From: CAXSEF01 sp964236535
Lineage (GTDB): Bacteria; Pseudomonadota; Alphaproteobacteria; Acetobacterales; Acetobacteraceae
Assembly: GCA_964236535.1 (NCBI GenBank)
Contig: CAXSEF010000017.1
Span: 1-44,611 of the forward strand
Direction of reading: 5' to 3'
DNA length: 44,611 bases
Position 1 is the first letter of the stretch, and the number at the start of each line of letters is the position of its first letter. A program made the position numbers and the translations under genes. The notes below the pieces were generated by a model. The model was given only the letters and a program-made list of their open reading frames with translations. It made no database searches and was not told where the DNA came from. Shown in pieces: positions 24,877 to 33,573 of this stretch.

Positions 24877-26726
24877 CAGCTGGCCTCCAGCTCGTCGATG
24901 AAGCCTGCGATGACGTCGAGCCCGCGCCGCCAGAACGCCGGGTCGGAGGCGTCGAGCCCGAACGGCGCCAGCAGCTCGCGGTGCCGCCTGGTGCCGCCGG
25001 CGCGCAGCATGTCCAGGTACTTGGCCTGGAACCCCGGGTGCCCGTCCTGGAACACCGAATACAGCGCGTTCACCAGGCAGTCGCCGAACGCGTAGGCATA
25101 GACGTAGAACGGCGAGTGCACGAAGTGCGGCACGTACGACCAGTAGACGCCGTACTCCGGGGTGAACTCGAACGCCGGGCCGAGGCTCTCGGCCTGCACG
25201 TCGAGCCAGAGACGGCCGATCTCGTCGGGCACCAGCTCGCCATGCCGGCGCGCCGCATGCAGCTTCTGCTCGAAGCGGTAGAACGCGACCTGGCGCACCA
25301 CCGTGTTCAGCATGTCCTCGACCTTGGAGGCCAGCATGATCCGCCGCCGCCGCGGGTCGGCCTCGCCGTCGAGCAGCGCCCGGAAGGTCAGCATCTCGCC
25401 GAACACGCTCGCCGTCTCGGCCAGGGTCAGCGGGGTTCCGGACATGAAGTAGCCCTGCCCGCCCGCCAGCACCTGGTGCACGCCGTGCCCCAGCTCGTGC
25501 GCCAGCGTCATCACGTCACGGGTCCGCCCGTGGTAGTTCATCAGGATGTAGGGGTGCGCCGAGGGCACCGTCGGGTGGGCGAACGCGCCGCCGGACTTGC
25601 CGTCGCGCAGACCGGCGTCGATCCAGTTCTCGTCGAAGAACCGCCGGCCGATCCGCCCCAGCTCGCGGTCGAAGCCGTCGTAGGCGCCCAGCACCCTGGC
25701 CTGCGCCTCGGGCCACGGGATGGCGCGGTCGTCGTCGTCCGGCAGCGGCGCGTTGCGGTCCCAATGCTGCAGCTTGTCGAGCCCCAGCCAGCGCGCCTTC
25801 ATCGCGTAGTAGCGGTGCGACAGCCGCGGGTAGTCGGCGACGACGGCGCCCACCAGCGCATCGACCACGGCATCCTCGACCATGTTGCCGCGGTTGCGCG
25901 CCGACTCCGGCCGCGGGTAGCGCCGCCAGTCGTCGAGGATCTCCTTGTCCTTGGCCAGCGTGTTGGTGATCAGGGAGAACAGCTTGGCCCGTTCGCCGAA
26001 CCCCGCTCCGATGGCGCGGGCCGCCTGCTCGCGCACCGTGCGGTCGCGGTCCGACAGCCGGTTCAGCACGTCGCTCACCGTGCGCGGCTCGCCGTCGAGC
26101 GGGATGCGCATGCCGGCGACGGTCTCGTCGAACAGACGGCTCCAGGCGGCGCGGCCGGTGACCTCCTTCTCGTGCAGCAGCTTCTCCAGGCTGTCGTCGA
26201 GCTGGTGCGGCCGGAACGTGCGCAGGTCGCGCAGGAACGGCCGCCAGCGCGCGAGCGCGGGCTCGGCCAGCCGGGCTTCGAGGGCCGCGTCGTCGAGCCG
26301 GTTCAGCTCCAGCGTGAAGAACACCAGCAGCGAGGAGATCGCGGTCACCCGCTCGCTGGTGGTCTGGGTGAACTGGCCGATCTCCGGATCGGCGGAGTCG
26401 CCGCTGAACAGCAGCTGCGCGTAGGACATCACCCGCCCGAGCACCTCGTCGATCCGCTCGTACCCGGCGATCGCGGCCGCCAGCCCGGCCCCGTCGAGCC
26501 CCGCCAGACGCCCCTCGTGCCGGGCCGCGAAATCCTGCGCGTCGTGTTCCGCGGCGGCGAGGTCGGCCGCGATGCGCGGGCTGGTCCGGCCGTCGTAGAG
26601 CGCGCCCAGGTCCCATGCCGGCGGCGCGGCGTCGCGTCCGGTTCCGGCGGCATGGCCGTCGGGTGCGCACGCCGCGTTGCCCATGCGCGGGTGATCGGGC
26701 CCATCTGAGGCAGCGCGTCGCGTCAT
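24876..26726 (-). CDS. pepF: M3-family oligoendopeptidase F
   Basis: A 616-residue zinc metallopeptidase that cleaves oligopeptides in the cytoplasm. The zinc site is HELGH (410-414) in TLAHELGHGVHQVLAGGQGY, with the third ligand Glu437 in LTLAETASVFGEM. The C-terminal signature VPHFVHSPFYVYAYAFGDCL is typical of the PepF branch. I chose ATG 26726; alternatives are 26753 and 26684. The N-terminal 45 residues are low-complexity and not part of the fold. The stop shares one base with the kinase start (TGATG), so peptidase and kinase are translated as a coupled pair. It is divergent from the acyl-CoA ligase, 73 bases away. Confidence 0.93.
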   Translation of the reverse strand: MTRRAASDGPDHPRMGNAACAPDGHAAGTGRDAAPPAWDLGALYDGRTSPRIAADLAAAEHDAQDFAARHEGRLAGLDGAGLAAAIAGYERIDEVLGRVMSYAQLLFSGDSADPEIGQFTQTTSERVTAISSLLVFFTLELNRLDDAALEARLAEPALARWRPFLRDLRTFRPHQLDDSLEKLLHEKEVTGRAAWSRLFDETVAGMRIPLDGEPRTVSDVLNRLSDRDRTVREQAARAIGAGFGERAKLFSLITNTLAKDKEILDDWRRYPRPESARNRGNMVEDAVVDALVGAVVADYPRLSHRYYAMKARWLGLDKLQHWDRNAPLPDDDDRAIPWPEAQARVLGAYDGFDRELGRIGRRFFDENWIDAGLRDGKSGGAFAHPTVPSAHPYILMNYHGRTRDVMTLAHELGHGVHQVLAGGQGYFMSGTPLTLAETASVFGEMLTFRALLDGEADPRRRRIMLASKVEDMLNTVVRQVAFYRFEQKLHAARRHGELVPDEIGRLWLDVQAESLGPAFEFTPEYGVYWSYVPHFVHSPFYVYAYAFGDCLVNALYSVFQDGHPGFQAKYLDMLRAGGTRRHRELLAPFGLDASDPAFWRRGLDVIAGFIDELEAS

Positions 26727-26799
26727 CGGCGGGTTCGTCCTGTTCCAGGGCATCTGCGTGTCATCTAAGGTCGCTCGGGAGGACGTCAAAGGGACCAGC

Positions 26800-28515
26800 G
26801 TGAAGCAGCCGACATCGTCATCCGAAGCCGCGCCGGCGCCCCGGCCCGGCGCCTGGCCCAATCTCGCCGCCATGATGTTCGACCGCGCCCGTGCCTGGCC
26901 CGAACACCCCGTGTTCCGCTTCCACCGCGGCGGGGTCTGGCAGCAGCTCGACTGGGCAGGCTTCGCACGCAGCGCCGGCTCGGTCGCCCGCCGCCTGCGC
27001 GCGGCCGGCGTGTCGGCGGGCGAGCGGGTGCTGATCGTCTCGGAGAATCGCCCGGAGGTCGCCATCGCCGAGGTCGCGCTGATGGCGATCCGCGCGATTC
27101 CGGTGCCCGCCTACGCCACCGGCACCGCCGCCGAGCACGCCCACCTGCTCGCGGATTCCGGCGCACGCACGGCGCTCGTCTCCACCGCGGCCCTCGCCGC
27201 CCGGGTGCGCGAGGCTGGCGGCCTCGTGCACGGGCTCGACCGCCTGGTGGCCTTCGACCCGGGGGTCGCCTGCGACCTGGCCTGGGCCGACCTGGTGGGC
27301 GATGCCGCGCCGCCCGACGACATCGCCGCCGAGGCGGCACAGATCCGCCCCGGCGCCATGGCCTGCCTGCTGTACACCTCGGGCACCGGCGGCAGCCCGC
27401 GCGGGGTGATGCTGCCGCACCGCGCCATCCTCGCCAACTGCGCGGCGCTTGCCGAGATCGTCGCGCCGCTGCGCCTCCGCCGGCAGGCGTACCTGTCGCT
27501 GCTGCCGTCGAGCCACTCCTTCGAGCACACCGTCGGCCTGTTCCTGTTCCCGAGCCTCGGCCTGGAGGTGGTCTACGGCCGCGGCATCGAGCACCTCGCC
27601 GCCGACCTGCTCGCCGTGCGTCCCGCCGTGATCACGCTGGTGCCGCGCCTGCTCGACGCGGTGCGCGGCCGCATCCTCACCCAGCGCGCCGCGCAGCCCG
27701 CCTGGCGCCGCGCCCTGTTCGACGCCGCGCTCGCCGCCGGGCTGCGCCGCCTCGACGGCAAGGCCACCCGTGCCGACCGCCTCGCGGACCCGCTGCTCGA
27801 CCGGCTGGTGCGCACCCGCATCCGCGCCCGCTTCGGCGGCCGCCTGGTCGCCGCGGTCTGCGGCAGCGCCCGGCTCGACCCGGAGACCTGCCGGTTCTTC
27901 CTGGCACTGGGGCTGCGGGTGATGGAGGGCTACGGGCAGACCGAGGCCGGCCCGGTGATCAGCGTCAACCGGTACGCCGCCCAGCGCCCCGGCAGCGTCG
28001 GCCCGCCGCTGTCGGGCGTGGAACTGCGCATCGCCGACGACGGCGAGCTGCTGGTCCGCGGGCCGCTGGTGATGGACGGCTACTGGCGCCAGCCCGAGAG
28101 CACCGCACAGGCGCTGCGCGACGGCTGGCTGCACACCGGCGACATCGCCGAGATCGGGCCCGGCGGCCACCTGCGCATCACCGACCGCAAGCGCGACGTC
28201 ATCGTGCTTTCCGGCGGCGAGAAGATCTACCCCGCGCGCATCGAGGGCCTGCTCGCGGCCGAGCCGGAGATCGCCCAGGCGGTCGTCGCGGGCGAGGGAC
28301 GCCCGTCGCTGTGGGCGCTGCTGGTCCCCGGCGAAGGCGCGGCACCGGAGGCCGTCGCCGCGGCGTTGCGCCGGGTCAATGCCCGGCTGGCGGCGCCGGA
28401 GCGCATCCGCCGCCACGCGCTCGCCCTGCCGTTCACCCAGGAGAACGGCCTGCTCACGGCGACACAGAAGGTCCGGCGGCGCCTGGTGCTGGAGCGCCAC
28501 GCGGAGCCGGGCTGA
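26800..28515 (+). CDS. Long-chain fatty acyl-CoA ligase, AMP-binding
   Basis: A 571-residue adenylate-forming enzyme activating fatty acids to acyl-CoA. The P-loop is LLYTSGTGGSPRGVML (191-206). The adenine-site motif MEGYGQTEAGPVIS, the hinge region GWLHTGDIAEI with TDRKRDVIVLSGGEK, and a late lysine (TATQKVRR) complete the fold. The pattern CGSARLDPETCRFFLALGL is typical of FadD15-like long-chain ligases. The start GTG 26800 has an AAAGGGA site five bases upstream; GTG 26758 is a weaker alternative. Chain-length preference cannot be read. A repeat copy follows the stop. Confidence 0.92.
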   Translation: MKQPTSSSEAAPAPRPGAWPNLAAMMFDRARAWPEHPVFRFHRGGVWQQLDWAGFARSAGSVARRLRAAGVSAGERVLIVSENRPEVAIAEVALMAIRAIPVPAYATGTAAEHAHLLADSGARTALVSTAALAARVREAGGLVHGLDRLVAFDPGVACDLAWADLVGDAAPPDDIAAEAAQIRPGAMACLLYTSGTGGSPRGVMLPHRAILANCAALAEIVAPLRLRRQAYLSLLPSSHSFEHTVGLFLFPSLGLEVVYGRGIEHLAADLLAVRPAVITLVPRLLDAVRGRILTQRAAQPAWRRALFDAALAAGLRRLDGKATRADRLADPLLDRLVRTRIRARFGGRLVAAVCGSARLDPETCRFFLALGLRVMEGYGQTEAGPVISVNRYAAQRPGSVGPPLSGVELRIADDGELLVRGPLVMDGYWRQPESTAQALRDGWLHTGDIAEIGPGGHLRITDRKRDVIVLSGGEKIYPARIEGLLAAEPEIAQAVVAGEGRPSLWALLVPGEGAAPEAVAAALRRVNARLAAPERIRRHALALPFTQENGLLTATQKVRRRLVLERHAEPG

Positions 28516-28579
28516 AGCGGGCAGGCAAGGGCTCGGGCCAGGATGGCCGGACGGCCGGGGCCTCGGGAAGCCATCCCAC

Positions 28580-28740
28580 GCAACCTTGCTCGGACACCGC
28601 GCAGGCCCGCCAAAGGTCCGAGGCCTTTGGAGACCCGCTCCTTAGCCATAAGGATTCCAAAGGCTCAGCCTTTGGCGGAGTCCAGAGGCAGAGCCTCTGG
28701 CCTTGCCTGCCTGGCGGTCATGCTCAAGGCCGGTCGGTAT
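28580..28740 (+). repeat. Intergenic hairpin repeat, copy 5, within the 340-base spacer
   Basis: An intact copy: ccaaaggctcagcctttgg (28657-28675) and ccagaggcagagcctctgg (28682-28700) with the cggagt joint. Right-hand extension ttgcctgcctggcggtcatg and aggccggtcggtat is shared with copies at 30793 and 43114. A further fragment (cgggcagagccctggccttg) lies at 28763-28799. Nothing else is recognisable between the acyl-CoA ligase stop and the cation transporter ribosome site. Confidence 0.9.
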
Positions 28741-28855
28741 GCGGGTCCGGGAACTCGGCCCCAGCGGGTCCCGGGCAGAGCCCTGGCCTTGCGTGCGCCG
28801 CCATATACCGACACTCGCCGCGCATGCTACGCACCGCGCAGGAGGGCGAACGGCG

Positions 28856-29809
28856 ATGGATCACGAAGCGCACGGCCACGACGCCCACGGTCACGGCGCG
28901 CACGGTCATGCGCACGGACACTCCCACGCCCCGGCCCGCTTCGACGCCGCGTTCGCGATCGGCACCGTGCTCAACGCGGGCTTCGTGGCGCTGCAGGCAG
29001 GCTTCGGCCTGGCCGCGCATTCCATGGCCCTGCTTGCCGACGCGGTGCACAATCTCGGCGACGTGCTCGGGCTGCTGCTCGCCTGGGGCGCCGTGGTGCT
29101 CGCGCGCCGCAGACCTTCGCCGCGCCGAACCTATGGCTGGGGTCGCGGCACCATCCTCGCCTCGCTCGCCAACGCGATGGTGCTGCTGGTCGGCATCGGC
29201 GCGATCAGCGTGGTGGCGGTCCAGCATCTGCTGCGCCCGACCGCGGTCGGCAGCGCCATGGTGATGGGGGTGGCGGCGGTCGGCATCGTGGTGAACGGCG
29301 CCACTGCCCTGATGTTCATGCGCGGCAGCCACGACGATCTGAATGTCCGCGGCGCCTTCCTGCACATGGCGGGCGACGCGGCGGTATCCGCGGGCGTGGT
29401 GCTCGCGGCCGGCCTGATCCTGCTCACCGGCGCCAGCTGGATCGACCCGGCGGCGAGCCTCGCGATCGTCGCGGTGATCGGCTGGGGCAGCTGGGGCCTG
29501 CTGCGCGAGAGCATGGCGCTGGCGATGGATGCGGTTCCCGCGGGCGTCGCACCCGCGCAGGTCGAGAGCTTCCTGCGCGCGCTTCCTGGCGTGGCCGAGG
29601 TGCACGACCTGCACATCTGGGGCCTGAGCACCACCTCGACCGCGCTCACCGCCCACCTGGTCCGTGCCGACGACACCGAAGCCGACCTGCTGCTCCAGGC
29701 CGCCTGCAACGGCTTGCGCCACCGCTTCAACATCGCGCACTGCACCTTCCAGGTCGAGACCAGCCGCAGCGCCGCCACCTGCATCCTCCGTCCGGCCGAG
29801 GTCGTCTGA
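28856..29809 (+). CDS. Cation diffusion facilitator (zinc-type)
   Basis: A 317-residue inner-membrane metal exporter of the CDF family (CzcD/ZitB type). The N-terminus is strongly histidine-rich (residues 3-24, repeated HGH units), a likely metal-sensing or buffering tail. Metal-site residues follow the zinc pattern: His65-x3-Asp69 in ADAVHNLGD of the second membrane segment and His170-x3-Asp174 in HMAGD of the fifth. About six membrane segments are visible, then a cytoplasmic C-terminal domain (EVHDLHIWGLSTTSTALTAH). ATG 28856 follows a strong GGAGGG site. It probably exports zinc, perhaps cobalt, against a proton gradient. Confidence 0.93.
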   Translation: MDHEAHGHDAHGHGAHGHAHGHSHAPARFDAAFAIGTVLNAGFVALQAGFGLAAHSMALLADAVHNLGDVLGLLLAWGAVVLARRRPSPRRTYGWGRGTILASLANAMVLLVGIGAISVVAVQHLLRPTAVGSAMVMGVAAVGIVVNGATALMFMRGSHDDLNVRGAFLHMAGDAAVSAGVVLAAGLILLTGASWIDPAASLAIVAVIGWGSWGLLRESMALAMDAVPAGVAPAQVESFLRALPGVAEVHDLHIWGLSTTSTALTAHLVRADDTEADLLLQAACNGLRHRFNIAHCTFQVETSRSAATCILRPAEVV

Positions 29810-29894
29810 TGCAGCGGCAGGCAGCCAGCCTGGCACCCGCGAGCCGCTCACGCACAGTCGCCGGGCCGGCGTCGGCGGCAGGACCCGCACCGCG

Positions 29895-30275
29895 ATGCCG
29901 CCGGGCGTGAGCGAGCGCCTGCGCCGGCACGGCCAGGAGGTGTTCACCCGCGGCCTGCGCACCGCGGCCTGGGGCGTGCTGCACTGGGCAGTGGGCTTCG
30001 CCGGCCAGGTGCTGGAGGTGATCGCGCCCCTGGTGCTGGTCTGCGGGCTTGGCTGGTGGGCGATGCCGCGCCTGGCCGGCCTGGTGCCGCTCGACCCTCA
30101 GGCCAGGGCCGTGGTGGACGATGCGCTGTCGCGGGTTCCCGACATCCTGCACGTCGCCGGCCTGTGGCTTTCGCCGGTCGGTCTGGTGGTCGACGGGCTG
30201 CTGCTGATGGCGCTCGCCGCCCTGCTGCACACCGTGGGCGCCATCGTCGCTGCCGAGATCTACAACCCGCGCTAG
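29895..30275 (+). CDS. Small two-helix membrane protein of unknown function
   Basis: A 126-residue protein starting at ATG 29895. Two long hydrophobic stretches are visible, around residues 28-57 (VLHWAVGFAGQVLEVIAPLV onward) and 85-118 (LWLSPVGLVVDGLLLMALAA onward), separated by a soluble loop with basic and acidic residues. No family is recognised. Third-position GC is as high as in neighbouring real genes, which supports coding. The frame is open further upstream to 29664, overlapping the cation transporter gene, but that part looks like a shadow. It lies 85 bases after the transporter and may be co-transcribed. Confidence 0.6.
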   Translation: MPPGVSERLRRHGQEVFTRGLRTAAWGVLHWAVGFAGQVLEVIAPLVLVCGLGWWAMPRLAGLVPLDPQARAVVDDALSRVPDILHVAGLWLSPVGLVVDGLLLMALAALLHTVGAIVAAEIYNPR

Positions 30276-30407
30276 GATCCGCTCCTGGCAGCAATCGCCT
30301 GTGCGCCGCGAGACGGACTCTCGCCCCGGCAGGCGAGCCGCCGCCGAACAGCGACGGGCGCGCCGCCAGGTTCCGGCCCGGCCCGATGGAGCTGCTGCAG
30401 CGGCGGC

Positions 30408-30429
30408 AACGCAACGCCGGCGTTGCGTT
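30408..30429. terminator. 22-base perfect palindrome between convergent genes
   Basis: The half-site AACGCAACGCC is followed directly by its exact reverse complement. It touches the stop codon of the small minus-strand gene (30429-30431) and faces the end of the plus-strand membrane gene. An RNA hairpin of up to eleven pairs would form on either strand (fewer allowing for a loop), without a T run. It is a bidirectional terminator or, less likely, a protein-binding dyad. Confidence 0.45.
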
Positions 30430-30671
30430 CAGTCCGCGTCGGGCACCTGTCCGACCGCGGCGAGGAACTCCGGGTCGGCGAACTCCTCGGCGTCGTCGTC
30501 ATGCGTCATGCGCACGACGCGGGCGCCTGCGATCAGCCCTGCGCCGAGCGCCCGTTCCGCGCGTCTCAGGCCCTCATCGGCGGACCGGCACGCGAGCGCC
30601 GGGCCAGGCTTGAGGGAGCCGCCCGGTCCGGCAACGTAGGGCTGGTAGATGATCCGGCTGGTGGAGGCCAT
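30429..30671 (-). CDS. Small conserved hypothetical protein
   Basis: An 80-residue protein starting at ATG 30671 with AGGATC six bases upstream. The layout (IIYQPYVAGPGGSLKPGPAL, ACRSADEGLRRAERAL, an Ala/Gly/Val-rich segment, an acidic DDDAEEFADPEFLAAVGQVP) resembles small alphaproteobacterial hypotheticals that start with a YxxQPF-like strand and end in a GxVP motif; I recall this pattern but cannot verify it here. No signal peptide or membrane segment. Function unknown. The end touches a perfect palindrome. Confidence 0.65.
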   Translation of the reverse strand: MASTSRIIYQPYVAGPGGSLKPGPALACRSADEGLRRAERALGAGLIAGARVVRMTHDDDAEEFADPEFLAAVGQVPDAD

Positions 30672-30792
30672 GCGGTGATCCTGGCGTGTGCCGGACCGGC
30701 AGACGATGCCCTGGCCGGATGATGCGGATTGCAGGAACCAAGCCTGGTCACAAGTCGTCGGCGACGTCGACGGTGGCCTCGTGCCAGCGGCC

Positions 30793-31024
30793 CAAGGCAC
30801 CGACCTGCAGGCGCAGCAAGGCCGGGCTCACTCTCCGCCAGCACTCCAACGACCCGGGCGGCTCATCGGAACCTTGCGCGGGCTCCGTCCGGACCCGCCA
30901 CAGGCGTCGGGCCTCTGGAAACCCTTCCCTGAGCACTGGGATTCCAAAGGCTAGCCAATGGCTGCGTCCAGAGGCAGGGCCTCTGGCGTTGCCTGCCTGG
31001 CCGGTCACGCCCAGGACCGGCTGG
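30793..31024 (+). repeat. Intergenic hairpin repeat, copy 6 (long form)
   Basis: About 230 bases. The left extension caaggcaccgacctgcaggc, then gcagcaaggccgggctc, ggcggctcatcggaaccttg and cggacccgcca, is shared with the copies at 43114 and 43902. Palindrome A is degraded (ccaaaggctagccaatgg); palindrome B is ccagaggcagggcctctgg (30968-30986). This copy sits between divergent genes (30671 and 31131), so it cannot serve as a 3' terminator for either. The rest of 30672-31130 has nothing else I recognise. Confidence 0.85.
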
Positions 31025-31130
31025 GTTCAGCCGACGCGACGTCGCCGGTCGGGGGCCGGCGATTCCGGCCATGCGTTCGCAAAACCTTTACCTCCGGGGA
31101 CGATACTCGCGCAGGTTTCCCGGGATCGCC

Positions 31131-31496
31131 ATGGTAATCGAACGAGCCTTGCTGGTGCTGTGCGCGCAGTGGACGGTCCTGCTGGCCGGGATCGGCGGCG
31201 GCATGGCCATGGAACGCTGGCTGCAAATGCTGGACATCCGCCTCATCGTCGCGGGCGTCATTGCACTGGGCCTGGGTGGCGGGCTGGCGGCCGCGCGATG
31301 GTGGACGATGCGCACCAGGGACCTGATGCCGGGATCGGCGCTGTTCCTGCTGAGCAACGCGGCGATCGACCTGATGATGATCGAGGGAGGGACGAGCGCG
31401 CACCTCGCCGGCAGCGCTGCGAGCGCGTTTGCCGCAGCCGCGGCGTTCTGCGCGGCGGCATCCGTGCCGGCTTCGCTGATTGCGGACCGAGCCTGA
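31131..31496 (+). CDS. Hypothetical membrane protein
   Basis: A 121-residue protein from ATG 31131 (an in-frame start at 31071 would add 20 residues, but that part overlaps less coding-like DNA). Three to four hydrophobic segments: MVIERALLVLCAQWTVLLAG, LIVAGVIALGLGGGLAAARW, ALFLLSNAAIDLMMIEGG and a final Ala-rich segment. I recognise no family. High third-position GC and continuous codon bias support a real gene. It stands alone between divergent and non-coding stretches. Confidence 0.55.
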   Translation: MVIERALLVLCAQWTVLLAGIGGGMAMERWLQMLDIRLIVAGVIALGLGGGLAAARWWTMRTRDLMPGSALFLLSNAAIDLMMIEGGTSAHLAGSAASAFAAAAAFCAAASVPASLIADRA

Positions 31497-31833
31497 TCCC
31501 AACCGCTCCGGTTCGTGACCTGCAAGCGATGCGAGGACGGGTTTCGTCCTGCCTGACAAAGGGCGGCCACCGGGGGGAGTGCAACGCCATGGTCCGCCAG
31601 ACCGCCGTGGATCACAGCAGGCCATAGGCGTAGCCAAGCCACGCGAGACCGGCAGCAGGTGGCCGCCCCTGCTACTCGCCGTCCAAGGTCGTCACCTGGC
31701 GTCCCGAGCAGCAGGGAACGGCTCGAACAGCACGAAGGCAGGGCGGTCGGGCGCGCGGTCGACCGATCAGCGCCGTCAGGCCGTCGGCATCCGGAGCGAG
31801 ACGGCCAGGACGAGGCGCTGGTACCCCGGCTGC
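31497..31833. other. Gene-free stretch with a repeat fragment
   Basis: I find no gene with family support here. At 31516-31545 the bases gacctgcaagcgatgcgagg resemble the left extension of the long repeat copies (gacctgtaagcgaagcaagg). The remainder shows no hairpins, RNA genes or conserved motifs that I can recognise. Confidence 0.4.
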
Positions 31834-32259
31834 CTATTCCGCGGAATGTGCGGCCTTGGCGGCCTTGCGCGCGGCGCGGCGCTCGGCCCGCCAGGCGCGG
31901 ATCTCCTCGAAGGTGATGTAGCCCCGGTGACTCTTGTCGATCTCGGCAAAGTGGGTCGCGACGCCACGCAGGTGTGCCGATTTCGCCTGCGCCTCCGTCA
32001 GGTGACCGTCATGGGTGGTGTTGGCGTCCTCGAAGCGCTGCTGTGCCGTCTTGTGGGCGCCGCGCGTCGTGCGGGTCTCGCCGGCATCGTCCGGCGCTGA
32101 GGCGACCGGAGCGCCGCGCGGGCCGGCGGTGATCGCCTGCTGGTGCTCGGTCGGCACGCCGGTCATGCCGGTCGTCGGGGTCTGCGCCCGCGCCGACGGC
32201 GCGGCCGCCAGGCCGGCGAGCAGCACGAGGGCAGGCCAGGCGGTCGAGGTCGGGGGCAT
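31834..32259 (-). CDS. Exported EF-hand protein
   Basis: A 141-residue protein with a signal peptide (PALVLLAGLAAAPSARAQ, cleavage after about residue 25). Two EF-hand-like loops lie in the C-terminal half: NTTHDGHLTEAQ, which has Asn and Gln at the end positions, and DKSHRGYITFEE, close to canonical except for Arg at position 5. The tail is basic (RAWRAERRAARKAAKAAH). It is likely a periplasmic calcium-binding or structural protein of unknown role. The start ATG 32259 has an AAGGAAG site. It lies 150 bases downstream of the aldolase gene on the same strand. Confidence 0.8.
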   Translation of the reverse strand: MPPTSTAWPALVLLAGLAAAPSARAQTPTTGMTGVPTEHQQAITAGPRGAPVASAPDDAGETRTTRGAHKTAQQRFEDANTTHDGHLTEAQAKSAHLRGVATHFAEIDKSHRGYITFEEIRAWRAERRAARKAAKAAHSAE

Positions 32260-32411
32260 GGGAGCTTCCTTGACGGGGCGCGATCCTGGTTCGGACCGCC
32301 GGTTCTGCATCGGCGACGGCTGCCGGGCGTGATCGGATCGCAGGCGGCAGGGGCGGCGGCGACGCATCGCCGTCGTGCGCGCCTGCAAGGTGACGCCTCG
32401 ACAGCCGATTG

Positions 32412-33527
32412 TCACGCCTCCGTGTGCTGCACCTGGTGGTTGCGCAGAACCTGCGGGCGTCCGGGCCGGTCGACGAGCACCCGGCGGAACGCCGCTTCGG
32501 CGAAGGCGATGCCGGCGCGGTCGATGTCGAGGTGGGTGCAGGCGCGGCCACGGTGACGGCCCATCACCGAGATCGCCACGCCCTCGGCGACCAGGGCGCC
32601 GGCGAGCGTCGCGGCATCCATGCCGGTGCCGGAGGTGTCGAAGTACACCAGGTTGGTCTCTGGCAGCTCGAGCTCCAGGCCGGGCAGGCCAGCCAGGCCG
32701 CGGGCGAGCAGGCGCGCGTGCTCGTGGTCCTCGGCGAGGCGTTCGACATTGTGGTCGAGCGCATACAGGCAGCCGGCGGCGCAGATGCCGCCCTGCCGCA
32801 GCGCGCCGCCCATGCGCTGCTTCCACCGCCACACGTCGTCGATGAACGCGGCGGAACCCGCCAGCACGGCACCGAGCGGGGCGCCGAGGCCCTTGGTGAA
32901 GTCGAGCCAGACGCTGTCCCAGCCGCGCGCCATCGCGGCGGCCGACGTGCCCGAGGCGATGACGGCGTTCAACATGCGGGCGCCGTCCATGTGGGTGTTT
33001 AGCCCCTGCGCGTGGGCCCGCTCGGCCAGGGCGTCGAGGTCGTCCTGCGCCCAGACCGTGCCGCCGGCGAAGTTCGCGGTCTGCTCGACGGCCAGCAGGC
33101 GTTGCGGCGGCTCGTAGCGCGAGCGGTCGCGGAAGGCGGCCTCCAGAGTGGCGACGTCGAACTGGCCGCGCGCACCGCGCAGGCCGGTGATCTGCGCACC
33201 CGAGAGCGCCGCAGCCCCGCCCCCCTCGCTGGTCAGGATGTGCGCGCTCTCATGCGCGAGGATCTCGTCGCCCGGGCGGCACCAAGTCAGCATCGCGGCC
33301 TGGTTGCACATGGTGCCGGTCGGCATGAACACCGCCGCCTCCTTGCCCAGCAGCGCGGCGGAGCGCTCGCACAGCGCGCGGATCGAAGGGTCGGCGCCGT
33401 GCTGCTCGTCACCGACCTCGGCGTCGAGCATGGCCTCGCGCATGGCGCGGCTGGGGCGGGTCTGGGTGTCGGAGAACAGGTTGACGCGGATGGCGGCGTC
33501 GTCGAAGCGCGGAGGCGCGTAGGCCAT
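32412..33527 (-). CDS. Low-specificity L-threonine aldolase
   Basis: A 371-residue PLP enzyme cleaving L-threonine or allo-threonine to glycine and acetaldehyde. The N-terminus has the family pattern NLFSDTQTRPSRAMREAMLD, then AEVGDEQHGADPS. The cofactor lysine is Lys212 in WLDFTKGLGAPLGAVLAG, with MDGARMLNA before it and the active-site EGGG after a conserved His (ESAHILTSEGGG). The C-terminal part contains ETNLVYFDTSG. ATG 33527 was chosen because the family starts just before the SDTxT motif. Beta-eliminating lyases share the fold, but the SDT start and motif order favour threonine aldolase. Confidence 0.92.
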   Translation of the reverse strand: MAYAPPRFDDAAIRVNLFSDTQTRPSRAMREAMLDAEVGDEQHGADPSIRALCERSAALLGKEAAVFMPTGTMCNQAAMLTWCRPGDEILAHESAHILTSEGGGAAALSGAQITGLRGARGQFDVATLEAAFRDRSRYEPPQRLLAVEQTANFAGGTVWAQDDLDALAERAHAQGLNTHMDGARMLNAVIASGTSAAAMARGWDSVWLDFTKGLGAPLGAVLAGSAAFIDDVWRWKQRMGGALRQGGICAAGCLYALDHNVERLAEDHEHARLLARGLAGLPGLELELPETNLVYFDTSGTGMDAATLAGALVAEGVAISVMGRHRGRACTHLDIDRAGIAFAEAAFRRVLVDRPGRPQVLRNHQVQHTEA

Positions 33528-33573
33528 GGCGGTGCTCGCGTGGTTTGCGGGAGCGCTAGCGGGGTTTGGGTGG

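Noticed and set aside
29809..29910. A 33-codon frame overlapping the end of the cation transporter gene (TGATG)
   Set aside because: Short, low-complexity, no family and no sign of conservation; the following 126-residue membrane protein is the better candidate.
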